Of a stretch of 51,908 nucleotides of DNA, positions 8,540 to 17,672 are shown piece after piece. Position 1 is the first letter of the stretch. Each line of letters starts with the position of its first letter. Source of the stretch: Hyphococcus sp. (GTDB lineage Bacteria; Pseudomonadota; Alphaproteobacteria; Caulobacterales; Parvularculaceae). A model generated the notes under the pieces. It ran no database searches and was not told the DNA's origin. It was given only the letters and a program-made list of their open reading frames with translations. Where the stretch lies: positions 1 through 51,908 of the forward strand of contig JAJFGC010000286.1 in assembly GCA_021776345.1 (NCBI GenBank). The letters are read 5' to 3'. The translations under genes and the position numbers were made by a program.

Positions 8540-9982
8540 ATGATAAAAACAAATCTGTTTGACGATTACGACCAAGGAAATGAGTTTTGCGAGATATTCG
8601 GCCCTGCAGCCGCGATAGATGATGCCAGCTTGCTGGCGAAACGTCTTTCTAAATACAAAATACGCACTCTCAATCAACGCAACAGAGCAGCTGAGCGCGA
8701 GCTTCACAATCTTGGCATTACGTTTACGATCTATTCCGACGCAGGCGCGATCGACCGTATCTTGCCGTTTGATCCTATCCCACGGCAGATTACAGCAACC
8801 GACTGGGAAAAGTTGGACGCCGGCTGCAAACAACGCGTTACCGCCCTCAATGCTTTTTTGACAGATATATACAGCAAACAGAAAATTCTGAAGGACGGTA
8901 TCGTCCCCAGCGATCTGGTCCTTAAAAATCAGCATTTCTGCAAGGAGATGATGGACGTCAGTCTCGTCCACAACACCTATACGCATATTAGCGGCGTCGA
9001 TCTCATTCGCGATGAAACTGGCGAATTTCTTGTGTTAGAAGACAATTGCCGGTCGCCCTCCGGCGTTTCCTATGTCATAGAAAACCGACATTTGATGATG
9101 CGGTCTTTTCCGGACTTGATGGAGGGGATGAAAATCCTCCCCGTCTCTGATTATGGAAAACGATTGCGCGGCAAGCTGATGGAAACAGCTCCGCCGGGCA
9201 TTCAAAACCCGCAGGTAGCCCTCCTGACACCAGGCGTTTTTAACGCCGCTTATTTTGAACACATCTTTCTCGCCCGGGAAATGGGCGTACCCCTCGTCGA
9301 AGGGCGCGATCTTATCGTTGATGATCAAGACCGCGTGTTTATGAAGACCATTTCAGGTCTTGTGCGGATCCATGTGCTCTATCGCCGGATCGATGATGAG
9401 TTCCTTGATCCGGAAGTCTTCCGCAAAGATTCCATGCTGGGCGTGCCGGGTGTCATGCGAGCCCTCAAAGGCGGTAAGGTTTCAATCGCCAATGCGGTCG
9501 GCGCCGGCGTCGCCGACGACAAAGCTGTCTACGCCTATATGCCACGCATTATCGACTATTATCTCGGCGAGGAAGCTATTCTCAATAATGTTAAAACCTA
9601 TATCTGCCGCGAAGAGGACGACCTCAATTATGTGCTCGACAATCTAAAGGATCTGGTTGTGAAGCCTGTCGGCGAGTCCGGCGGATACGGTATCGTTGTT
9701 GGGCCGAAGGCAACCAAGGAGGAACTCTCCGCAATCAAAAATGAGCTCAAGAAGAAACCGGACAACTACATTGCTCAGCCGATGATTAACTTATCTGTAT
9801 GCCCTACATTAACACCGAACGGCGTTCGCTCTCGTCATGTTGATTTGCGCCCTTTTGTGTTGACGGGCGAGGACTCCTGGGTCCTGCCAGGAGGCTTGAG
9901 CCGAGTCGCCATGCGCGAGGGCTCGATAATCGTCAACTCCTCTCAAGGGGGCGGCTCAAAAGACACCTGGGTCATGCGGTAA
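8540..9982 (+). CDS. Circularly permuted ATP-grasp protein
   Basis: A 480-residue protein of the circularly permuted ATP-grasp family (DUF404/DUF407 type). Visible motifs are VLEDNCRSPSGVSYVIENR in the middle and LVVKPVGESGGYGIVVGP near residue 375, which carry the permuted ATP- and metal-binding elements. ATP-grasp enzymes join a carboxylate to an amine through an acyl phosphate. This branch is predicted to ligate peptides or amino acids. The next genes are alpha-E and transglutaminase proteins, the standard partners, with a gap of only nine bases to the first. Confidence 0.93.
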   Translation: MIKTNLFDDYDQGNEFCEIFGPAAAIDDASLLAKRLSKYKIRTLNQRNRAAERELHNLGITFTIYSDAGAIDRILPFDPIPRQITATDWEKLDAGCKQRVTALNAFLTDIYSKQKILKDGIVPSDLVLKNQHFCKEMMDVSLVHNTYTHISGVDLIRDETGEFLVLEDNCRSPSGVSYVIENRHLMMRSFPDLMEGMKILPVSDYGKRLRGKLMETAPPGIQNPQVALLTPGVFNAAYFEHIFLAREMGVPLVEGRDLIVDDQDRVFMKTISGLVRIHVLYRRIDDEFLDPEVFRKDSMLGVPGVMRALKGGKVSIANAVGAGVADDKAVYAYMPRIIDYYLGEEAILNNVKTYICREEDDLNYVLDNLKDLVVKPVGESGGYGIVVGPKATKEELSAIKNELKKKPDNYIAQPMINLSVCPTLTPNGVRSRHVDLRPFVLTGEDSWVLPGGLSRVAMREGSIIVNSSQGGGSKDTWVMR

Positions 9983-9991
9983 AGGGGCGAG

Positions 9992-10933
9992 ATGTTACTT
10001 TCACGATATGCGGAAAACGCCTTTTGGATGGGGCGTTACATGGAACGCGCGGACAGTCTGGCGCGCCTCCTGATGGTGACTGAGTCATTCGCTGCCGATC
10101 AAGAAAATGACGAAGCATGGGCGCCGATTTTGAGCGTCTTTTACGATACGGAAGCATTCAATGAACGTGGAAAACCATTGACAGCGCTAAATGTTGCGCG
10201 GTTTTATTTGAATGACCCAACCAATCCGAACTCGGTCGCAAGCGCTGCGCATATGGTCAAGGAAAACGCCCGCGCGCTACGGCATTTGATCAGCACAGAA
10301 AGCTGGCGTCAGATCTCTATCTTTCAAAAAGATATCATCGCGCTCCAAAAACGCCGCTTCGCCCTCTCTCAGCTGAGCGATATCTGTTACCAAATTCGCA
10401 ATGGTTACTTTAGCCATCGCGGGATCATTGAGGCGACCAGTTTCCGTGATGAGGTCTGGCGGTTCAATCGACTCGGCGCCGCGCTGGAACGCGCCGACCA
10501 GGTCACGCGCCTGATCGATATAAAATACTTCCGTTTTGATCGTGACGATGATCATCACGCAACACCCCCAGATGTGGCGTGGTGGAATACGCTTTTGCGC
10601 TCGGTCTCCGGCTATCACGCCTTTCAGCGTCGCCACTCATTCAATGCCGATCCGGCGGATGCGGCGAAGTTTATCCTTTGCGACAACCACCTGCCCCTAT
10701 CGGTCACCAGTGCCGCCAATGCGGCTTTCTATCAGATCGAGCGCCTTGAGCGAGACTTCAACGCGCAGCCAGGCCCGGACGTTTTAAAGGCGGCGGAGAC
10801 CTTGCAGGACCGGTTGAACTCACCGCCCGCTCGGCTTTCCGGCCGGCCCTTGCACAAATTTTTGGATCAAGTGCAGGTGGACATAATGGGGCTCGCCAAC
10901 GCTCTCAATGAACGCTATTTCTCTCCTGCATAA
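9992..10933 (+). CDS. Alpha-E domain protein (DUF403)
   Basis: A 313-residue, almost wholly helical protein that opens with the family signature SRYAENAFWMGRYMERADSLARLL. It follows the ATP-grasp gene after nine bases, with AGGGGCGAG just ahead of the ATG. Alpha-E proteins almost always occur beside, or fused to, circularly permuted ATP-grasp proteins, and a structural or catalytic partnership has been predicted. No biochemical activity is established that I can state. Confidence 0.92.
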   Translation: MLLSRYAENAFWMGRYMERADSLARLLMVTESFAADQENDEAWAPILSVFYDTEAFNERGKPLTALNVARFYLNDPTNPNSVASAAHMVKENARALRHLISTESWRQISIFQKDIIALQKRRFALSQLSDICYQIRNGYFSHRGIIEATSFRDEVWRFNRLGAALERADQVTRLIDIKYFRFDRDDDHHATPPDVAWWNTLLRSVSGYHAFQRRHSFNADPADAAKFILCDNHLPLSVTSAANAAFYQIERLERDFNAQPGPDVLKAAETLQDRLNSPPARLSGRPLHKFLDQVQVDIMGLANALNERYFSPA

Positions 10934-11001
10934 AGGGTGTAGAACCGCACTCCACGCGATCCCTGTATCCACATCAGACCAAGTTGGGTTATGTCCAGAA
11001 A

Positions 11002-11925
11002 ATGAACGCCTTAACGCCTTCTGTCAGCACGGCCCTCTTACAGGTGCGCCACATAACGCGATATCGTTATGCGCAACCGGTAAAGTTTGGCCCGCACAAA
11101 GCAATGTTTCGGCCTCATGAGAGTAACAATCTGAGATTGACCTCGTTCGACATTCAAACAGCACCCGTTGCGTCTCAGCAATGGGTGCATGATGTCTTTT
11201 CAAACTCCAAGACGGTGTTCGATTTTTCAACTGCGCCTATGGCGGAGACCCTAGAGATCACTTGCGTCTTTGATATCGTACGCTCGACAATCCACACCCC
11301 GAATTTTCCAATCGCAAATTCCGCGAAGCGTTATCCGTTTGTCTACCCGGAAGAGCAATGGACTGATCTTGTGGCGATGATCCGCCCCGAATATGACCAC
11401 CCCGGCGAAGTGGTAAAATCATGGGCGGAGAGCTTTCTCGACGACGCAGCTGGCGACACCTGGGCGATTTTAGACTCGATTAACAAGGCAATCCATCAAC
11501 GCTTCAACTATAAACGCCGGGAAGAACCGGGCATTCAGACGCCACGAGATACTATTAACCTCGGCCATGGTTCCTGCCGGGACTTTGCTGTGTTGATGAT
11601 GGAAGCCGTCCGCCAGCTTGGTTTTGCCGCACGGTTTGTTACTGGCTATCTTTATGATCCGCTATCGGACAATCCTGGCAACGCGTTGCAGGGCGCGGGC
11701 GCGACCCATGCCTGGGTGCAAGTTTTTCTGCCCGGCGCTGGCTGGATCGAGTTTGATCCGACAAATGGATTAATCGCCAGCGGCAATCTGATCCGCACCG
11801 GTGTTGCACGCATCCCGGCCCAGGCCGTGCCGGTTGAGGGATCGTTTGAAGGCGCCGCAGAGGACTTTCTCGGCCTCGATGTTGACGTGCAGGTAACAGC
11901 ACTGGCGCCGACGATTAGCGGGTAA
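11002..11925 (+). CDS. Transglutaminase-like cysteine protease family protein
   Basis: About 307 residues. An N-terminal beta domain (TRYRYAQPVKFGPHKAMFRPH) precedes the transglutaminase core. The catalytic Cys is in GHGSCRDFAVLMMEAVRQLGF, the His in THAWVQVFLPG and the Asp in WIEFDPTNG, so the triad is intact. The track starts at a TTG (10984), but the ATG at 11002 gives a more usual N-terminus; neither has a strong ribosome site. As third member of the ATP-grasp/alpha-E/transglutaminase trio it is expected to cut or rearrange the amide bonds made by the ligase. The Anbu peptidase often found with this set is not in the window. Confidence 0.92.
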   Translation: MNALTPSVSTALLQVRHITRYRYAQPVKFGPHKAMFRPHESNNLRLTSFDIQTAPVASQQWVHDVFSNSKTVFDFSTAPMAETLEITCVFDIVRSTIHTPNFPIANSAKRYPFVYPEEQWTDLVAMIRPEYDHPGEVVKSWAESFLDDAAGDTWAILDSINKAIHQRFNYKRREEPGIQTPRDTINLGHGSCRDFAVLMMEAVRQLGFAARFVTGYLYDPLSDNPGNALQGAGATHAWVQVFLPGAGWIEFDPTNGLIASGNLIRTGVARIPAQAVPVEGSFEGAAEDFLGLDVDVQVTALAPTISG

Positions 11926-11940
11926 AGAAACAGCCGCCGA

Positions 11941-12552
11941 TCACCCAGCTTTGCGCGACTGTCTTTTTGGGGGACGAGCATCGAGCACCTGCGCCCAATG
12001 GCTTGCCCAGCCCTGCACCATTGCCTCGTCGCTGAGGCCCGGCAAGGAAATGCCTTGGAGCCTTTTTGTCGTATAAAACAATAGGCCGCCAAATACTGTC
12101 ATCACATAAGCCGCCAGCTTTTCGCCTTTCAGGTTTTTGCCGGCCGGCTTTGATGCAACCCAATCCGCCAATAAGCTGAAAATCTCGACATTCGCAGCCT
12201 GCTCAAATTCAGCCAACGCCGGAACGGCGCGCATTTCCTGAATCAACGGGTAGTATTTTTTCTGCCGCTCATTGGCCTTAAGATAGCCGCGCCCAATCAG
12301 CAATAATTCAGCACGCGTGTCGCCAAGTGGAAAGAAGTCCGTAAAACCAAGCTCGCCCTCCTGTTCGATAATATCCTCGCGGGCGATGGCGACGAGCAAA
12401 GCCTCCTTACTCTCAAAATGCCGGTAAAATCCGCCCGCCCGCGGCGCCAGCCCTGCTGCCTTTTCAATCGCGCCGATGGTGGTTTTGCCGTAACCGCGCG
12501 CCAAAAAGAGCGACAACGCCGCCTCTTTTAATCGGGTTCTTGTATCTGTCAT
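11941..12552 (-). CDS. TetR/AcrR-family transcriptional regulator
   Basis: A 203-residue regulator with an N-terminal helix-turn-helix (RLKEAALSLFLARGYGKTTIGAIEKAAGLA, then GGFYRHFESKEALL) and a divergent ligand-binding C-terminus. It is divergent from the CPBP protease gene, and the 80-base gap between them holds a clean inverted repeat. The simplest model is repression of both its own gene and the protease. The inducing ligand is unknown. Confidence 0.92.
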   Translation of the reverse strand: MTDTRTRLKEAALSLFLARGYGKTTIGAIEKAAGLAPRAGGFYRHFESKEALLVAIAREDIIEQEGELGFTDFFPLGDTRAELLLIGRGYLKANERQKKYYPLIQEMRAVPALAEFEQAANVEIFSLLADWVASKPAGKNLKGEKLAAYVMTVFGGLLFYTTKRLQGISLPGLSDEAMVQGWASHWAQVLDARPPKRQSRKAG

Positions 12553-12576
12553 ATTCCGATAACGTCTCTTCTATTT

Positions 12577-12595
12577 ACAATAACATAGTTATTGT
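12577..12595. promoter_or_regulatory. Inverted repeat, probable TetR operator
   Basis: ACAATAACATAGTTATTGT has two perfect 8-base arms around a 3-base centre. It lies between the divergent tetR-like and CPBP genes, 25 bases from one start and 38 from the other, where a TetR dimer would control both promoters. Confidence 0.75.
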
Positions 12596-12632
12596 TTACC
12601 GTCCATGAATATTGGGGAATTGGGAGAAGAAA

Positions 12633-13352
12633 ATGAACGAGAGAACAACCGGCGAAGCTTCGCTGAAGGCCTCGACAGCCTTAATCGACATCTTAATTAT
12701 CGTGGCGGTCTCCGCCGTCGGTTATTTCACTGAAACATGGGCGCGCGAGGCTGGCCTGATTACGCTTGGCGAGGACAGCCGTGGCTTTATTGCGGTGCTC
12801 GCCGGCGCCGCCGCTGCACTTTTAATGGTAATGGCGCGCGGACAACGCTTTTCGGAAATCGGATTTCGCCGCCCCAAGCGGTGGTGGACGGTGCCGTTTT
12901 GGGTTGTCGGCATTGTCTTTGCTTCTATCTCCATACAGTTGCTGGTCTCGACAATGCTGGCGCCATTTTTTGACCAGCCCGAAGTTGATCTGTCGCGTTA
13001 CGCGCACATTTATCAAAACCTTCCGGCGGCATTGTTCATGGCGATGATCTTGCCGCTCACCGCATCAATCCCCGAGGAAATTATCTATCGCGGATTTTTG
13101 ATAAACCGCCTCACCCATATTTTTGGCGCGGGTTTTATCGGCGTCGTGCTGACCGTTGTTGTTCAGAGCCTGATCTTTGGCGCCGTGCATTTTGAATGGG
13201 GATTGGGCGGCATGATCATGACGTCGATCATGGGACTGGTGTGGGCGAGCGCTTATTTGTTATGCGGGCGCAATCTGTGGATCGTGATCATTGCGCACTC
13301 AACCGCGCATATTTTGCTGGTGGTGCAACTCTATACGACACCGCTCCCGTAA
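12633..13352 (+). CDS. CPBP-family intramembrane glutamic endopeptidase
   Basis: About 239 residues with six to seven membrane segments. The CPBP/Abi signatures are present: EEIIYRGFL (Glu-Glu-x3-Arg), HFEWGLGG and a distal IAHSTAHIL. These residues form the membrane-buried active site of Rce1-like proteases. The ATG at 12633 is preceded by GGGAGAAGA; the track start is an upstream TTG. The gene is divergent from a TetR regulator and is probably induced when that regulator is released. In bacteria the family is linked to bacteriocin immunity and membrane protein processing; the substrate here is unknown. Confidence 0.9.
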   Translation: MNERTTGEASLKASTALIDILIIVAVSAVGYFTETWAREAGLITLGEDSRGFIAVLAGAAAALLMVMARGQRFSEIGFRRPKRWWTVPFWVVGIVFASISIQLLVSTMLAPFFDQPEVDLSRYAHIYQNLPAALFMAMILPLTASIPEEIIYRGFLINRLTHIFGAGFIGVVLTVVVQSLIFGAVHFEWGLGGMIMTSIMGLVWASAYLLCGRNLWIVIIAHSTAHILLVVQLYTTPLP

Positions 13353-13403
13353 TACCCGAACGATCGTCAGATTTTTGCCCCACGCGCGCTTCCATTTCGC
13401 GGC

Positions 13404-13418
13404 GTTCGCACTATGTTC
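13404..13418 (+). promoter_or_regulatory. LexA (SOS) box upstream of uvrB, GTTC-N7-GTTC
   Basis: GTTCGCACTATGTTC is an exact match to the alphaproteobacterial LexA site GTTC-N7-GTTC. It ends seven bases before the ATG at 13425 and covers the ATG at 13413, which argues for the downstream ATG as the uvrB start. uvrB is a standard SOS gene. Confidence 0.85.
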
Positions 13419-13424
13419 ACGGGC

Positions 13425-15830
13425 ATGAGCGCGTCATCAAAACACAGACCCGGATATGACCCCAAGGCCAAACGGCCGACCTCTCAGCCGGTAACCGCGA
13501 AGGAAGATGTAACGCCCGGCGGCTTTTCCGAGGCCGTCGCGCTTTATCATGACCGGCTGGCGACGCCGCTAGACGATTGGGTGCCGCATCGGCCGCAGCG
13601 TCCAGAAAAGTCGGGCCTGTCGCGCCCGTTCCGCGTCGTCTCGGACTATGAGGCTGCAGGCGATCAGGTCACCGCGATCCCGGAGCTGACTGCGGGCGTC
13701 CGCAATGGCGAGTTCGATCAGGTTCTTTTAGGCGCCACCGGCACCGGCAAGACGTTTACGATGGCCAAGGTGATCGAGGCGGCCCAGCGCCCGGCGCTGA
13801 TCCTCGCGCCGAACAAGACGCTCGCCGCCCAGCTCTATGGCGAGTTCAAGGCGTTCTTCCCGGACAATGCGGTTGAGTATTTCGTTTCCTATTATGATTA
13901 TTACCAGCCGGAAGCCTATGTTCCGCGTACGGACACTTATATCGAAAAAGAAAGCTCGATCAACGAACAGATCGACCGCATGCGCCATGCAGCGACGCGG
14001 GCCCTCCTTGAGCGCGATGATGTCATCATCGTCGCCTCGGTCAGTTGCATTTACGGCATCGGCTCGGTCGAGACCTATACGGCGATGACATTTTCGCTGA
14101 ACGTAGGTGAGACTATTGAGCGCAAGAAATTGCTGGCTGATCTTGTCGCCTTGCAGTATCGCCGCAATGACAATGCCTTTGCCCGTGGTTGTTTTCGTGT
14201 GCGCGGCGACACGATTGAGGTTTTCCCGGCGCACTATGAGGACCGGGCCTGGCGCGTCTCGCTGTTCGGCGATGAGATCGAGACCATCACCGAGTTCGAT
14301 CCCCTTACCGGCCAGAAAACCGGCAATCTGGAAGCGGTCTCGCTCTACGCCAACTCGCATTATGTGACGCCGCGCCCGACGCTTAACCAGGCGATCACCA
14401 GCATCAAAAAAGAGCTCAACGAAACGCTGCCGATCATGCGCGAGGAAGGCCGCCTATTGGAAGCCCAGCGCCTCGACCAGCGCGTTCAGTTCGACCTTGA
14501 GATGATGGCGGCGACCGGCGCCTGCGCGGGCATCGAGAACTATTCGCGATACCTGACGGGGCGCAAGCCCGGCGAACCGCCGCCAACGCTGTTTGAATAT
14601 CTGCCGGAAAACGCACTCATCTTTTGCGACGAGAGCCACGTTACCGTGCCACAGATCGGCGCGATGTTTCGCGGCGACTTTAACCGCAAGCGCACGCTGG
14701 CGGAATATGGCTTCCGCCTGCCCTCCTGCATGGACAACCGCCCCTTGAAATTCGAGGAGTGGGAGAAGATGCGCCCGCAGACGGTTCACGTCTCGGCGAC
14801 GCCGGGCTCGTGGGAGCTGGATCGCACCAGCGGCGTCTTCACTGAACAGGTGATCCGTCCGACCGGGCTGGTTGATCCTGAGATCGAGGTGCGCCCGGTC
14901 ACCGGAGACAAGACCAATCAAGTCGATGATGTGATCGCCGAGTGCAAACAGATCGCGAAAGATGGCGGGCGTGTGCTCGTGACGACGCTGACAAAACGCA
15001 TGGCCGAGGACCTCACCGAATATATGCATGAGCTGGGCGTCAAGGTGCGCTACATGCATTCGGATATCGACACGCTGGAGCGGATCGAGATCATCCGCGA
15101 TCTGCGTCTTGGCGCATTCGACGTACTGGTGGGGATCAACCTGTTGCGCGAGGGCCTCGATATTCCCGAATGCCGGCTGGTCGCCATTCTCGACGCCGAC
15201 AAGGAGGGCTTCCTGCGCTCGGAAACCTCCCTCATCCAGACCATCGGCCGCGCTGCGCGCAATATCGACGGCCGAGTTATTCTCTATGCGGATCGTATTA
15301 CCGGATCGATGGAGCGCGCCATGGGCGAGACCGACCGGCGCCGCGACAAACAGATCGCCCATAACAAGGCTCACGGCATCACGCCGGAAAGCACCAAGGC
15401 CGCCATCGCCGATATCGCAAATTCCGACGACGAGGGCAAAAAAGCCGCCGCCGGGCAGACATTCGTGGGGCACCGGGGCGTGCGCGCGGCGAAACCGGGC
15501 TCAGGCTTCGGCGAAGACGGCGAAGATTTCCTCTCCCCCGGCCACAACCTCAAAAAACACCTCGACCACCTCGAAAAACAAATGCGCGAAGCCGCCGCCA
15601 ACCTCGAATTCGAAGAAGCGGGCCGCATCCGCGACGAAATCAGAAGACTGCAGGAAGTGGAGCTGGCGGTCGCCGACGATCCGTTGAGCCGCCAAAGCGA
15701 CATCGAGCGCCGCGTGGAAGACGCATCGGATGGTCGGATTAGCAAGTCAGAGGGAACCGTTTCCAATATCCGTTCGAAACCAAAAGGCGCTGGCTACCGG
15801 CGTGGCAAGCATGGATCTAAAGGTGTCTAA
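13425..15830 (+). CDS. uvrB: Excinuclease ABC subunit UvrB
   Basis: UvrB, the damage-verifying helicase-like subunit of nucleotide excision repair, acting with UvrA and UvrC. Walker A is [10 protein letters not shown] (about residues 103-112). The damage-clamping beta-hairpin is [18 protein letters not shown], the DEAD-like box is DESHV, and the later helicase motifs include [13 protein letters not shown] and QTIGRAARN. The C-terminal UVR motif that contacts UvrC is [18 protein letters not shown]. At about 801 residues it is longer than E. coli UvrB (673) because of an N-terminal extension of some 65 residues and a basic tail, both usual in alphaproteobacteria. The track start at 13413 lies inside the SOS box, so I chose 13425. 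Its stop overlaps the abiV start. Confidence 0.97.
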   Translation: MSASSKHRPGYDPKAKRPTSQPVTAKEDVTPGGFSEAVALYHDRLATPLDDWVPHRPQRPEKSGLSRPFRVVSDYEAAGDQVTAIPELTAGVRNGEFDQVLLGATGTGKTFTMAKVIEAAQRPALILAPNKTLAAQLYGEFKAFFPDNAVEYFVSYYDYYQPEAYVPRTDTYIEKESSINEQIDRMRHAATRALLERDDVIIVASVSCIYGIGSVETYTAMTFSLNVGETIERKKLLADLVALQYRRNDNAFARGCFRVRGDTIEVFPAHYEDRAWRVSLFGDEIETITEFDPLTGQKTGNLEAVSLYANSHYVTPRPTLNQAITSIKKELNETLPIMREEGRLLEAQRLDQRVQFDLEMMAATGACAGIENYSRYLTGRKPGEPPPTLFEYLPENALIFCDESHVTVPQIGAMFRGDFNRKRTLAEYGFRLPSCMDNRPLKFEEWEKMRPQTVHVSATPGSWELDRTSGVFTEQVIRPTGLVDPEIEVRPVTGDKTNQVDDVIAECKQIAKDGGRVLVTTLTKRMAEDLTEYMHELGVKVRYMHSDIDTLERIEIIRDLRLGAFDVLVGINLLREGLDIPECRLVAILDADKEGFLRSETSLIQTIGRAARNIDGRVILYADRITGSMERAMGETDRRRDKQIAHNKAHGITPESTKAAIADIANSDDEGKKAAAGQTFVGHRGVRAAKPGSGFGEDGEDFLSPGHNLKKHLDHLEKQMREAAANLEFEEAGRIRDEIRRLQEVELAVADDPLSRQSDIERRVEDASDGRISKSEGTVSNIRSKPKGAGYRRGKHGSKGV

Positions 15831-16540
15831 TGTCGCGCAAAAAGCAATCTGTATTCTTTTCCGCCCAGCTACTTGAGGAATACCAGTCAGCAGCCATTCG
15901 AAATGCCCACTCACTCTATCAAGAGGCAAACACGCTGCTCTCATATCAGTACAATGCACGCGCATACTTTTTGGCGGTGGCTTCTTTCGAAGAGACTGGT
16001 AAGGCAGCCCTCGCATTCAATGCGCGTGGACGCAAACTACAAGATTCAGCCTTGCAATCGCGATTGAACGCAGAATTCCTAGATCATCTTACTAAAATTT
16101 CGGCTGCTTTCATAGCATTGCTAAGGGGGTTGAAAGAGGCAGATCGCAAGAGCATTCAATATATTATTGGCTTGCAAGTGTCACTTGTAAGCGGCCGAGA
16201 GCCATCAATGTATGTAGGGATTAACGAAGCTGGCTCTGTTTATATTCCGAATAATGTCATTCCACGCAAGTCCGCGTCAGACTGCGTACGGCTGGCAAAG
16301 GACTGCTTGGCGCAAACCGAAACGATGCTAAAAAATGATAAGCCTTTTGCCTTTACCTTTTATCAAGACCAACTTTTCTCGCTTGGCAAAAAAGCAAAGA
16401 AAGTTTGTGAAGAAAGTAATTTTCACGAATATCTTCTATATGTTATTGAAAATGAAGAGCTTAATTCAGACACAATACCAAAGTCCGTATGCATGTACTA
16501 CAATGACTACTTGAGCAAAGGCAAAAAGTTTATTCAATAG
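15830..16540 (+). CDS. AbiV-family abortive infection protein (HEPN-like), overlapping uvrB
   Basis: A 236-residue helical protein. Its N-terminal third shows the AbiV pattern: AIRNAHSLYQEANTLL, then ARAYFLAVASFEETGKAAL, with EETGK at residues 54-58. AbiV proteins block phage growth in lactococci and are placed in the HEPN-like fold group; no clear HEPN RNase Rx4-6H motif is visible here, so nuclease activity is uncertain. The ATG shares its A with the uvrB TAA (TAATG), so it should be translated by termination-reinitiation. Base composition is clearly more AT-rich than uvrB, with many AAA and ATT codons, which suggests horizontal gain. The C-terminal part is divergent. Confidence 0.78.
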   Translation: MSRKKQSVFFSAQLLEEYQSAAIRNAHSLYQEANTLLSYQYNARAYFLAVASFEETGKAALAFNARGRKLQDSALQSRLNAEFLDHLTKISAAFIALLRGLKEADRKSIQYIIGLQVSLVSGREPSMYVGINEAGSVYIPNNVIPRKSASDCVRLAKDCLAQTETMLKNDKPFAFTFYQDQLFSLGKKAKKVCEESNFHEYLLYVIENEELNSDTIPKSVCMYYNDYLSKGKKFIQ

Positions 16541-16549
16541 CAATCGTAG

Positions 16550-16566
16550 GGCGGATGCAATCCGCC
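16550..16566. repeat. Short hairpin repeat GGCGGATGCAATCCGCC
   Basis: Perfect 7-base arms around a 3-base loop, ten bases after the abiV stop. No T-run follows, so it is not a canonical terminator. Its sequence is like a widespread intergenic hairpin repeat. It may protect the 3' end of the uvrB-abiV message. Confidence 0.6.
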
Positions 16567-16603
16567 AGATGGAGCGCGCGGTAGGCGCCGCGCCGACTCG
16601 CAC

Positions 16604-17065
16604 TCAAGGCGTAAAGAAGCTGCAATTGGCCTTGAAAGCGCTCACTTTACGAACGAGTGGTCCATACCGATTGACCGTCCACATAACCTCAGCTTTGCCG
16701 TCGGCGTTGACAATAAACGCATAGCTCTCAATTTGCCCAGTATCAGGATACGCCACTAAAACGCCCAGAGAGTCACCTACCGAGCCTAATGTCGTGACCA
16801 TGGCTCCGTCGTTTTTTGCAGAACCGGCCGCGCCTGTAGCGTTGGCGTAAAAAATATCATGCTCGCCTTTTGACGTCTCAGTGAGCGTGATCCGCCCACC
16901 CGTAATACGATCTGGAATCCATCTGTCTTCATTCGCAGATGACAAGCCTAGCTTTGGATAGAAAGAATGCCCTTCGCTTTCGCCACAGACCGCAATTTCG
17001 CGAGCATTGGCCACTTCTGGAATCCAAGCGCTTAAAGCGATCAATGCCGCTAGCTTAAACATCAT
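16604..17065 (-). CDS. Secreted hypothetical protein
   Basis: A 153-residue protein with a clear signal peptide (MMFKLAALIALSAWIPEVANA-RE). The mature part of about 130 residues has two cysteines (CGESEG near the N-terminus and NCSFF near the C-terminus) that could form a disulfide, and is otherwise beta-rich. I do not recognise a family. It is convergent with abiV, and the gap between the two holds hairpin repeats. A second in-frame ATG follows the first directly. Confidence 0.7.
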   Translation of the reverse strand: MMFKLAALIALSAWIPEVANAREIAVCGESEGHSFYPKLGLSSANEDRWIPDRITGGRITLTETSKGEHDIFYANATGAAGSAKNDGAMVTTLGSVGDSLGVLVAYPDTGQIESYAFIVNADGKAEVMWTVNRYGPLVRKVSAFKANCSFFTP

Positions 17066-17548
17066 TCAGCCTCCCCTTCGGACATAATATCATTATCTAT
17101 ATTTATGACCTTCAACATTTTACAGTCATGTTAATAATCTGATTCAAAATTTATCACGTAGCAACTGTATCGGCGGAACAGCAAACATAGGGCGTATTAG
17201 CGCGTGCACGGACCCGCCATTCTGGACCCCGGCTTTCGCCGGGGAGATCGGGTTGAGGAGCAGGCGGAAATCCATCCTCCCGTTCTTTCCGGCGCCCTTC
17301 GAGACGCCGCCTGACGGCGTCGATAGGGCCCCCACCCCCAATCGACCCTCAGGATGATGAGCCGGAATCCGGAGATGTGTGATGTCTTATGATATTTGGG
17401 GCGTTGGATTGGGACTCCAGCAAAATCAACCGCAGCCCTGGATTGCCGGAACAAGTCCGGCAATGACAGATAGAAAGCAACTATAGTGCATTAAGCGAAG
17501 CGCAATGCACTATCTGGTCCAAACTCTATTACCTTTTCCCACCGAGAG
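17066..17548. repeat. Gene-free stretch with dispersed GC-rich repeat elements
   Basis: No credible gene. Bases 17222-17245 contain the inverted motif ACCCCGGCTTTCGCCGGGG, and 17436-17467 contain GCCGGAACAAGTCCGGCAAT. Both are of the kind seen as dispersed intergenic repeats in alphaproteobacteria. The ORFs called here (17144..17341, 17197..17463) are reads through these repeats. The first 100 bases are AT-rich and hold the promoter side of the secreted protein at 17065. Confidence 0.55.
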
Positions 17549-17600
17549 AGCCCCCTCCGTCGCCGTTGGCGACACTTCCCCCGCAAGCGGGGGAGGAATT
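17549..17600 (+). repeat. Hairpin repeat copy A
   Basis: Layout: an outer box AGCCCCCTCCG, a first hairpin GTCGCCGTTGGCGAC, then ACTT and a second hairpin CCCCCGCAAGCGGGGG followed by AGGAA. It is one of four clear copies in the window and forms an inverted pair with copy B, 20 bases away. Confidence 0.8.
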
Positions 17601-17620
17601 GATCGAGGTTGCAGCATGCT

Positions 17621-17672
17621 CCTCCTTCCCCCGTTTACGGGGGAAGTGTCAGTGAAGCTGACGAAGGGGGCT
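17621..17672 (-). repeat. Hairpin repeat copy B, at the 3' end of the DUF559 gene
   Basis: Inverted relative to copy A. Read on the minus strand it has the box AGCCCCCTTC, the hairpin GTCAGCTTCACTGAC and the hairpin CCCCCGTAAACGGGGG. Its outer box overlaps the TAG stop of the DUF559 gene (17673-17671). The first stem differs from copy A, but its pairing is kept. Confidence 0.8.

Noticed and set aside
13728-14360. 210-residue minus-strand ORF inside uvrB
   Set aside because: Antisense shadow of conserved uvrB codons.
14454-15473. 339-residue ORF antisense to uvrB
   Set aside because: It is the mirror of a GC-rich coding frame; the sense frame carries all UvrB motifs.
16550-16566. Terminator after abiV
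   Set aside because: The hairpin is perfect, but no T-run follows on either strand; kept only as a repeat.
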